From NCBI GenBank assembly GCA_023548195.1, contig JAJHZJ010000575.1:2897359-2961358 (forward strand): DNA of 64,000 nt. The letters are read 5' to 3'. Position 1 is the first letter of the stretch; every line of letters begins with the position of its first letter. Below, in pieces: positions 12,072-40,445 of this stretch. The position numbers and the translations under genes were made by a program. Source of the stretch: Bettongia penicillata ogilbyi (lineage: Eukaryota; Chordata; Mammalia; Diprotodontia; Potoroidae). The notes below the pieces were generated by a model. It saw only the letters and a list, made by a program, of their open reading frames with translations. It made no database searches and was not told the DNA's origin.

Positions 12072-14005
12072 AGGTTGTTGTCCTTTGTTCTCCAAGAGGA
12101 CCAAAATGACATCACCATTGTAAAGTGAAATTTCATTGTGTCTGACTATGGCTGATCAGACCAATATGAGCTAGGAATGCTCTACCACAGGCTGGGCACA
12201 GATAGTCCTTGTGAATATTTGGGGTGGACACTCCAAATTTGCACATCCTACGTTTACTTTGTGCTGTCTCAATTCTTTGCTCATCGAACACAGCACCTTT
12301 TCTGATGTGGGTCCACCATGCTCAGCAATCTTGAGTCAGCATCTCCCATGTAGCACGATCAAATCCAAAGTTTGTGAGAGAGACCTTGAGAGTGTTCTTT
12401 TATTGTTTCTTCTGACCACCATGTGATTGCCTACCCCTTGCGAGTTCTCCATTAAAGAGTCTTTTTGGCAAGTGTACGTTTTGCATTCAAACAACATGGC
12501 CAATGCATCAGAGTTGTGCTCTCTGAAGAATAGTTTGAATGCTTAGCAGTTTGAGCAAGGACTTCAGTGTCTGGTACCTTATCATGGTACCTCAGATCCT
12601 CAGAATCTTCCTAAGACAGTCCAAATGGAAGCGATTCAGTTTCCTGGCATGGCGCTGGTAGACTGTCCATGTTTCACAAGCAAATAGCAATGAGGTCAGC
12701 ACAACAGCTCTGTAGATCTTCAGTTTGATAGCCAGTCTAATACCTCTTCTCTCCCAAACTTTTCTTCAGAGCCTCCCAAACACCGAGTTAGCTCTGGCAA
12801 TGTGTGCATCAAACTCATTGTCAATGTGTACATCCCTGGAAAGCACGCTACCAAGGTAAGTGAACTTATCCACAGCATTCAAAACTTCTCCATTTGTTGT
12901 AATGGATGGTTCCACATATGGATGGTGTGGTGGTGGCTCATCAAGCACCTGTGTTTTCTTGATGTTAATTATTAGGCCAAAATTAGCACAGGCAGCATAG
13001 AATTGATCCATACTTTTGTGCATCTCAGCTTCAGAGGCTGCACTGAGTGCACAATCATCTGTAAACAGGAAATCATGCACCAGCACTCCCTCCACTTTGG
13101 TCTTGCCTTGTAGCATTTTCAAATTTAATAACTTACCATCAGTATGGTAGTTGACCTTGATACCATGTTCATCTTCATTGAAAGAATTTGACAACATGAC
13201 TGAAAATATTATGCTGAAAAGCATGGGAGCAAGCACACAGCCATATTTCTCTCCACTGTTGACTGAGAAGGCACAAGAGCATCATCCAGAGCCTGGTCAA
13301 ACATTCCCTCATGAAACTGACATACAATACTGATGAACTTCTCTGGGCAACCAAATTTTGACACAATTTTCCATAAATCCTCATGAGTGACAGCGTCAGA
13401 GGCCTTGATCAGATCTACAAATATTGTGTACAGACCTCTGTTCTGCTCCTGGTGTTTTTTCCTGGAGTTGTCGGGCAACAAAGACCATGTCGACTGTTCC
13501 TCAGTCCTTTCTGAAGCCACACTGGCTCTCAGATATATGACCATCTCCTAGGTGAAGGATCAGCCTACTAAGGAGGACTCTAACAAGAATCTTGCCAGCA
13601 ATGACTGAGAAAGACCTCCCCACTGTGATTGTCATAGGATAATCTATTCCCTTTATCTTTATAGAGATGGACAACGGAGGCATCCTTGAACTCCTGGAGG
13701 ATAATCTCCTCTTGCCATATAACCTGGAAAAATTCAGTCAACTTTTGTATGAGCAATTGTCCCCCTACCTTGTAAATCTCAGCTGGAATAGTATGAGCAC
13801 CAGATGCTTTGCCACATGAAAGGAGTCTAATGGCCCTCAAAACCTCTTCTTCAGTTGGAAGTTCAGCTAAGGAGGGAAATGGTCAATGAGGTAAATGGTC
13901 AATGGCCTCAGCATTGATTGATGATGGTCTGTTGAAAGCACTATGGAAGTGTTCAGCCAATCTCTCTAGGATAATGTCCTTATCACTGATCAGTAGTGCC
14001 ATGAA
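12072..14005 (-). mobile_element. RTE-clade LINE, reverse transcriptase and 3' end (degraded)
   Basis: Minus-strand frames give RTE RT blocks in order: 'CGKASGAHTIPAEIYK' near 13800, 'ASDAVTHEDLWKI' near 13390, the catalytic-box region 'HDFLFTDDCAL' near 13065 and 'VDKFTYLGSVLSRD' near 12840. The catalytic motif reads FTDD, a variant of the usual F/Y-ADD. Stops and frameshifts break the frame. The 3' end near 12072 carries the sequence shared with RTE-derived SINEs (TTGTCCTTTGTTCTCCAAGA). Confidence 0.85.
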
Positions 14006-14398
14006 GCTGGCATAGGTTTTGCAATCAAAACTAATCTAGTCAACAAGGTGGTATGCTGGCCAAAAGGAGTGAATGATAGACTCATGAAAATGTGACTGCT
14101 ACTTGCAGGAAAATGCCCTGCCACCATCATCAGTGCCTTTACTCCCACCATGACAAACCTTGATGAGGTCAAAGAAAAATTTTATGAAGACCTAGAGACC
14201 TTTATCATCAATGTGCCAAAAGAGGACAAGCTTGTCATTCTGGGTGACTTTAATGCTAGAGAAAGCTCAGATTACCTGACTTGGTAGGGAGTCCTAGGGA
14301 GGAATGGAGTTGGAAACAGCAACAGCAGTGGTACTGCTGAAGACTTGTGCATCACATGACCTTCTCATCACCAACACAGTCTTCCATTTACCTAATCA
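14006..14398 (+). mobile_element. RTE-clade LINE endonuclease segment, inverted relative to its RT
   Basis: Plus-strand translation gives an APE-type endonuclease of the same RTE family: 'GFAIKTNLV', 'GVNDRLM', 'FYEDLETF', and 'KLVILGDFNAR' near 14225. The RT part to the left is on the minus strand, so the element's 5' portion is inverted with the breakpoint close to 14005. Confidence 0.78.
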
Positions 14399-14399
14399 T

Positions 14400-14730
14400 T
14401 AAGAACTAAAGGGTATTGTTTTCATTCTTATGTGGGGAGATGATACATGGAGCCCCTCAGAACTTTGTCATCACCAGGGATCACAAAAGGATTCTAATTA
14501 GAGAGAGGACTTGGATGTAATTCTGGTATGTTTGAATGATGTCAAAAGGAGAATGGAAATGATGGGGAAGAGGAATGTATGAGGAGAGGGAGGAAGGGGA
14601 GAAAATGAAAGGAATAATCTTATGTAAATGGGTATACTAGGAAGAATTTATACATAAAGAAGATGGAACAGTGGGAGGGAGAGTGACACTTGAACCTCAC
14701 ATGTGAATTGATTAAAGAAGGAAAGAATGG

Positions 14731-14798
<68 letters not shown>

Positions 14799-15435
14799 CA
14801 GAAATACATTTTAGTGAACAGGAAAATGAGAGGGAAAGGGATAAAGGGAAAATGTGTGAGTTAAGAGGAAGAGTAGATTAAGGGAGTCTAGAGTCTGCAA
14901 AATAGACTCTGAAAGAGGGGGCAGGGAAAAAGAGAAGGAAAAGTATAAGAGAATGGGATAGAAGGAAATACACAATAAAAAATCATTACCATTAATGTGA
15001 GTGGTATGAACTCTTTTATAAAATGGAAGAAGATAGTAGAAGGATTTAGAACAAAAATTCAACAATATACTATTTTTAAAAAATAATACTTCAGACAGAA
15101 AGGTATAAATAGAGTTAAAATAAGGGGATAGGGAAGAATCTAATTATGCTTAAGCCAAAGTAAAAAAAAGACAGAAGAGTGATCATGATCTCAAAATAAA
15201 AGCAGAATAGATGTATAGTTATGAAAGATAAACAGGGAAACTACATTTTGCTAGAAGGTACCATAGACAATGAATTAATATCAATACCAAACATATATGT
15301 TCCAAATAGCATAATATCTAAATTCTTAAAGGAAAATTTATGAGTTATATAAGGAAATAGACAGTAAAACTATAATAGTGGGGGACCTCAATTTATCCCT
15401 CTCAGACCTAGATAAACCCAGATTAAAAAACCCAA
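14400..15435 (+). mobile_element. L1-type LINE fragment (upstream region and ORF2 endonuclease start), degraded
   Basis: From about 14985 the plus strand shows an L1 ORF2 N-terminal endonuclease in broken frames ('ITINVSGMNS', then 'NYILLEGTIDNE', then a GDLN-type motif near 15382-15395). The upstream A/G-rich part resembles L1 leader sequence. A GA microsatellite lies inside. It stops abruptly near 15435. Confidence 0.5.
14733..14793 (+). repeat. (GA)n microsatellite
   Basis: About 30 uninterrupted GA units. Two antisense or sense low-complexity ORFs here are artefacts of the repeat. Confidence 0.97.
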
Positions 15436-15654
15436 AAACAAACAAAAAGAATCCAAATATTTTCTTCTTTCTTTTCCTTTTCTTTTATTCCCTTCTTTGA
15501 TGTCTCTTTTCTTTCCTTTCTTTCTTCAATGTTTCTTTCCCTCCTCCCTTCAATGTTTTAAGTTTCTGTCATTCTTTCCTTATTCCTTCTCTCTTTCTTT
15601 TTGATTTCTCTCTTACCTTATCCCCAGCTCCTGCCTCCCGAAAGAAAAAGACTC
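15436..15654 (+). repeat. Pyrimidine-rich low-complexity tract
   Basis: A long irregular TTTC/CTTC-rich run with no repeat unit held for long. Confidence 0.6.
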
Positions 15655-16318
15655 AAAATTAATCTCAAAAAGTTTTATTTGTCAGAGCTACCAAACTGAA
15701 CTTCCTAAAATGTACACCTAACCACAGCACTTGCCTAGTGAATAAATTCCAGTGGCTCCCAATTACTCCCGGGAATAAATATAAAATCCTTTGTTTGGCT
15801 TTTGAAGTCCTTCATAACCTAGTCCTTTCCTACCTTGCCAGTCTTCTTATGTACTCCGTGATCCAGTGACACAGGTTTCTTCATGTTCCTTGATCAAGAT
15901 TCTTTATCTTGACATTTTCACTAGCTGTTCCCAATACCTGTAATGCTCTCTCTCCTTAGCTCTGTTTCCATTCTTCCCTGGATTCCCTCAAGTGTCAGTT
16001 AAAGTACACCTTCTGCAAGCAGCCTTTCTCAATTCTTTTTAATCTTAGTATCTTCCCTCTGATATTACCCTCAATTTTTCATATGTATAAATATATATAC
16101 ATATACATACATATATACATATATACACATATATACATACACACACACACATATATATATATATAGTTTATACTAGTTGTTTGCATATCATGTCCCCTAT
16201 TAAATTTTAAGATCCTTGAGGACAGAGACTACTTTTTGAATTTCTTTTTTACCCAGTGCTTAGCAAAGTATGTGGTGTATATTGGATATATAATAAATGC
16301 TTATTTTCTGACTAACTA
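15655..16318 (+). mobile_element. L2-type LINE 3' end with internal TA/CA microsatellite
   Basis: Blocks 'GTGGCTCCCAATTACTCCCG', 'CCTTGCCAGTCTTCTTATG', 'ACACCTTCTGCAAGCAGCC' and 'CTTAGCAAAGTATGTGGTG' follow the L2-type order. A TA/CA dinucleotide tract fills 16080-16166. Confidence 0.55.
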
Positions 16319-16720
16319 GTCAATCAAGATGACTTTCTACATTAGCCATGTCCAAAAACATGCTTTATTCCACTTTTTTGGTACATCACTTCTGTGCCAG
16401 GATGTGGGTAGCTTGAATGACGATCAATTTTCTGAGAAAGAACCATGATGATGAGTCATGACTGGTCATTACATGAATCAGAATTTTCAAGTTTTTGAAA
16501 GTTTTGTCTTTGTAATCTTATCGTTGTATAAATTGTTCTCTTTATTCTCATTTCATTTTTATCATCAGTTCATACAAGTATTGCCATATTTCTCTGAAAC
16601 CCTCCCTTTTGTCATTTTTAAACAGAGTAATAATATTGCATTACATTTATATATGAGAACTGTTCAGCCATTCTCTAATCAATGGACATCTCTTAGTTTT
16701 CAGTAGTCATCAATTACTAG
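16319..16720 (-). mobile_element. L1 ORF2 tail fragment (antisense)
   Basis: The plus strand reads 'TTCAGCCATTCTCTAATCAA' and 'TGGACATCTCTTAGTTTTC', the reverse complement of the segment downstream of the L1 RT region. Confidence 0.5.
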
Positions 16721-16724
16721 AAAG

Positions 16725-16982
16725 ACTTACCCTTAATCTCATTATCACCCACAGTTGTTCCATTTCTATGATCCAACAGACTGAAATTCTTCTGACCATA
16801 AGCTCCTGCCCTTCTGTCTTTCCTTGTGCCTTCTCCTAAATACATTCTCCACTCTCCTCATAACCTCATGTCACTACAACCCTGCTTCCTTGCCTATTTC
16901 ATCATCAACCCTACTCTGAACTCACTTTCTTCCTTTCAAAATTTAGTTTACAAATCTAGTTTACAAACATAGTAAGTTTGTA

Positions 16983-17058
<76 letters not shown>

Positions 17059-17590
17059 TCTCTTTCCTCTCTCTGTCTCTTTGTGTGTCTTTCCCCCACC
17101 TTTCTCAACAAAAATCATCCTTCTAATACACAACACATATTATTCCTCACTCAGGTACCCTTTGTTGGCTTCCTGTTGCCTCTAGGACAAGCATCCAGCT
17201 GAGCAGCCTGGGTGTGCAGCAGCATCTCCACAGATTGGCTCCTGTTGACCTTTCCAGCCCATGTTTCTAATGGCATTCTTCACACTCCCTGTTCCATTCA
17301 AACTGACTTTTCACTGAACCCTACATTGCAGCTCCAACCTGGGATAAGTCATCCCTTCTACCTGGAATTCATCCCTTCCTCAATGTTACCTTTCAAGCTC
17401 TTAATCTTCAAAGCTCATCTGAGATACCATTTCTTATCATGGGATCCCTCTAGTTATTAGGGTTCTTTCCCTCCTCAAATTACCATATCCTTATTTGTCT
17501 TGTAGTCTCCCAACAGAGTGTAAACTCCTGGAGAGCAGGAGCTATTTTGTTTCTGCCTTTTGTCCCTTGGGCCTTGTATGTAAGTTTAGG
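16725..17590 (+). mobile_element. L2-type repeat interrupted by a long CT tract
   Basis: L2-like blocks on both sides ('CTCCTGCCCTTCTGTC', then 'CCTGTTCCATTCAAACTGAC' and 'GGAGAGCAGGAGCTATTTTG') flank a (CT)n run at 16985-17054. Confidence 0.45.
16985..17054 (+). repeat. (CT)n microsatellite
   Basis: About 35 CT units, nearly uninterrupted. Confidence 0.97.
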
Positions 17591-18079
17591 ACCCCAACCT
17601 TTCACTGGTATAGGGGACTCAGGCATAGGGAAAGTCCCTCCACCAATGTGGGTGGCACTGTTGGGTTCTGATAGGTTTAGACAGTTTAAGGATTGGCACC
17701 TTCTCTATAATCCTCATTACATTCTTAAGAAATTGCCTGGAATAGATCATTAGGAGGTTAAGTGACCTCCTCATAGTTGTATAACTGTTGTCAGAGGCAA
17801 GAAGTGAAGCCAGGTCTTCTTGGCTCAAGTCATCTCTCTCTATCCAGAATGCCACAGCTGCCTTGTCCATGGCAGGGGATTGATAAAGAATAGAACAGAA
17901 CCCTTTATGGCTGCCCCAATCCAGAAGTAACATCCTGGGTTGGTTCACAGTCAAATTAGTTCCCAAGATGAGGATGCTGCTAATTAGCTAAATGGCAGCT
18001 CCAAGCCAGAAAAGACCAAGGACCCCTGTGAATGTTTGAAAACACCTAGGACTAGGAAGCCATCTTGTCACTCTTTCCA

Positions 18080-18345
18080 TGGCAACTAGATGGTACACTG
18101 GATAGAGTGCTGGGCCTGGAGTAAGGAAGACTCAGTCATCTTCCTAAATTCTAATTTAGCCTCATAAACACTAGTCATGTGACCCTGGATAAATCACTTC
18201 ACCCTGTTTGCCTTGGTTTCTTCATCTATAAAATGAACTGAAGAAGGAAATCATAAACCACTAGTAGTATCTCTGCCAAGAAAATCCAAAATGGGGTCAT
18301 GAAGAGTCATACATGACTGAAACAAATTATCCACACGACTAAAGC
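18080..18345 (+). mobile_element. MAR1/MIR-type SINE
   Basis: Full layout: 'TGGATAGAGTGCTGGGCCTGG' head, 'GTGACCCTGGATAAATCAC' tRNA-like block and 'GGGGTCATGAAGAGTCATACA' tail. Confidence 0.82.
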
Positions 18346-18608
18346 AACTACCCTCCGCTCAGACCCTGGGCCATTGTAATGGTTTCCCTGTCTCTTACTT
18401 TTCCTCTCTCCAATTCATTCGCTGTATTTGTGTTGAATAAATCATGGGTCATAGATTCAAGGGCCAAAGCTGGATGAAGATGTTGATTTTACAGATAGGG
18501 AAATGATGAAATAAGGAAAAGATGAAGTTATTTAGAATTACAGAATCCTAGACCTAGAGCTGGACCAGAGACCATCAAACTCAAGTGTTGGGCCTGGAGT
18601 CAGGAAAT

Positions 18609-19070
18609 GGTGTTTTTGTTCAGTCATGTTTAACTCTTTGGGTCCCCATTTGGGGTCTTCCTGGCAAGGACACTAAAGTGGTTTGGCATTTCCTTCTCCA
18701 GCTCATTTTACAGATAAGGAAATAGAGGCTAGATTTGTGCTCAGGTTTTCCTGACTCCACATCTGGCACTCTATCCACTGCATGATCTGGCTGCCTTAGG
18801 AAGATCTGAATTCAAATTCAGCCTCAAATATTCAAATCTAGTCTCAGACACGTATTAGCTGTATAACCCTGGCAAGGCTATAATTAAGCTCTGTTTGCCT
18901 CAGTTTCCTAGACTGTAAAATTGGTATAACAACCACACCTACCTCACATGGTTGTTTTGAGGATCAAATGAGATGCTATTTGTAAAACATTTAGCACAGT
19001 GCCTAGCATACAGTAGGCATTATTTAAGGTTAACTATTATTATTATATTGTTATCAGATCTATGATCCTA
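18609..19070. mobile_element. Two SINEs back to back (MAR1-type minus, MIR-type plus)
   Basis: 18609-18795 is a reverse-oriented MAR1-type SINE ('GGCATTTCCTTCTCCAGCTC'). 18796-19070 is a plus-oriented MIR-type element ('TTTGCCTCAGTTTCCTAGAC', then 'TTAGCACAGTGCCTAGCATA'). Confidence 0.7.
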
Positions 19071-20820
19071 GTATCAATAAAGCCCCTTCCACTTTGAGAT
19101 TCATGATTCTATGAAAGTCTCAGTCACCACACCACTGTGATGTCTTTGTCCATTGCCCTGTTGTACTTTTCCACCTGAATGTCTGAGTGTCACCTCCCCC
19201 TTGGCTAATCTAAGACAAGATTTATTCTCTTTACCTCTGAACCTATTCATCTTCTTGATTTCTGTATTGTTGTAAATGGTTCCACCATACTCCATGGTGC
19301 TTCAGCTTAAAACCTGAACTACCTTGGATTCCTCCCTGTCCCTCACTATCCACACTGATGATCCTTTAATACTATGACTTTCTTCTCCACCATCTCTCTT
19401 GCTTCTACGACCTCTTTCCTTCTTGTTGCCATCACTTTAATGTGGGGGAATTCCCTTAACTTGTCACCTTGTTTCTGGCTCTCCAAACTACCTAATCAAC
19501 TGCAATTAGATCCATCTAACTAATATATGTATTTAGAATGTCACTTCTTTGTTCAAAAACCTTCATTGGCTCCCCATTACCATTCACCTGGGTTGGGCTG
19601 GTTGGGGTTAGTAATGACCAGAAAAGTGCAATCAATTCATATTCAGAGGATAGAGTGTAGAATCCCAACTCTCTTAACTCCCTACCTGTGTGAGACCTGG
19701 GACAGGACATTTGAATCTCTGAGCCACAGGAAATGAGGAGATTGGGCTGGATTCTGTGATCCCATGAGTCTTGGATATTATCAAACCTGAGCAGAGGTCC
19801 AGAGATTAGGAAAGTGCTCGCAATGGAACCTCAAATACTTAATCAAGGTCACAGGCTTTGGAGCTTTGGAAGGGACTTCATCCAACCCATCTGTTTTACA
19901 GATGATTAAACTGAGTAGGAATGATGGAAAAAGTATTGAGTCCCAAGTCAGAAGGCCTGGGTTCAAATTCCTCCTCTGACATTTAAATATGGAACTTTGG
20001 GAAAGTCACAACCTTCCCCAGGTCTTTACTTTGAGAGAAATTATTATTAAATGACCAACTGTTAATATTGGGGAGATCTGGGATTTTTTCCCTTCATTTG
20101 AAAACTGAGTCAAAGCTTAGTTCTCTGAAGGTCTGGGCAGATTATGACAGATTCTTGGAATTGTTACCTCACCCAACTAACACAACCATACAAAGAATTT
20201 AATCTAAGGATTTCCATCCTGTGTTCTACTCAGCCAGGTCTGATGAGAGCTTGAGCCTCCGTCTAAATTGCTCAGGACTGGGTGTGATCTGGGAATAAGA
20301 GTGATCAAAGTCACATCCTTCAGACACTCATTAGAACAGGTTCATCTCTCATTATAATATTCATTCTCATTAATTGTCAACCAATTAGAGTTGCCACTCT
20401 CAGGAAAACCTGTTCTTCCAAGGGCATATAAGCATTGAGTAGATTCTATGAGAGATTTTTACCATTTGAAAGAGCCACTAACTCCTTTTATTAATTATTT
20501 GCTAGCATGACTAATAAAATTATTTAATTACCCAGAAACTTTATCTCTCTAACTTTTCATATATCACAGCTTCCTCAGTTATAAAATGAGGTGGTTAGAT
20601 GTGACCACTGGACACATGGTCTGTTCCTACTGTAGTCCTATGATCCTAAATAATTTACCCAAGATCACATAACTCATTAAATGGTCAAAGGTGATATTTC
20701 TGTCAATCATTCCACCAACAATTCTAAGACTCTTTCCAGGCTGACTCTTGGCCAGCCTCCCTCCTCTTCCCATCACTGGAAGTATCAAAAAAGGAAATCA
20801 CAATATTAAATTTTACACTG
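19071..20820. other. Intergenic sequence between KNG1 and HRG: diffuse repeats, no gene seen
   Basis: L2/MIR-like fragments lie near 19310-19600, 19860-20000 and 20570-20720. ORFs up to 80 codons have no supporting features. Confidence 0.45.
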
Positions 20821-20827
20821 ATCCTCT

Positions 20828-20833
20828 TTTATT
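20828..20833 (-). terminator. HRG: Alternative AATAAA polyadenylation signal for HRG
   Basis: A second hexamer 70 nt beyond the stop codon would give a conventional short 3' UTR. Confidence 0.5.
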
Positions 20834-20902
20834 TCTGACTCACTTTTGGCACATGACTCATGTTTTTTTCCATTGTGAAAATCAGATGATCACTTTAAAT
20901 CT

Positions 20903-40106
<19,204 letters not shown>

Positions 40107-40170
40107 TGTGTCAAAGCATGGAGACCTTCCTCTTGTGAAGGGCCACACTAGCAAGAGATGTCGGGCAGAA

Positions 40171-40177
40171 TTTATAG
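40171..40177 (-). promoter_or_regulatory. HRG: HRG TATA box
   Basis: CTATAAA on the minus strand, about 65 bp upstream of the ATG, predicting a start site near 40145 and a 5' UTR of about 40 nt. The duplicate promoter copy carries CATAAAT at the matching place (about 40359-40365). Confidence 0.65.
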
Positions 40178-40294
40178 AACAATCTCTTAGAATATAAACA
40201 AATCCAGTATTCCTACTAAAAGGGGCATTTTGTACATTTCAGTTATGCAATCTGGAATGTCACCTTGAACTCTGGTTAAGATAGGAGAGAGTCA

Positions 40295-40307
40295 GTAAAT
40301 GATTAGT
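40295..40307 (-). promoter_or_regulatory. HRG: HNF1-like site in proximal promoter copy
   Basis: GTAAATGATTAGT (plus-strand reading) matches the palindromic HNF1 consensus at about 10 of 12 informative positions, about 120 bp upstream of the TATA box. Liver expression makes it plausible. Confidence 0.35.
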
Positions 40308-40429
40308 TATTTTGGAGGCAAAAGTGGAGACTCGTCAGTGTGGGGGTGTCAGGTGGAATTTATGAGACCACCTCTTAATATTAAAACAAACGCAATGGAT
40401 TCTTATAAAAGGGGCACTTTTTGTTTATT

Positions 40430-40445
40430 TCAATTACATAATCTT
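40430..40445 (+). repeat. Target-site duplication, left copy
   Basis: TCAATTACATAATCTT, repeated exactly at 43349-43364. Confidence 0.93.

Larger units (their letters stand above)
40158..40345 (-). repeat. Tandem promoter duplication, gene-proximal copy
   Basis: A 188-bp unit containing the HRG TATA box and upstream sequence. It aligns along its length with 40346-40445 continued at 43365-43461. Shared blocks include 'AAAAGGGGCA', 'GGTTAAGAT' and 'TTTTGGAGGC'. Confidence 0.85.
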
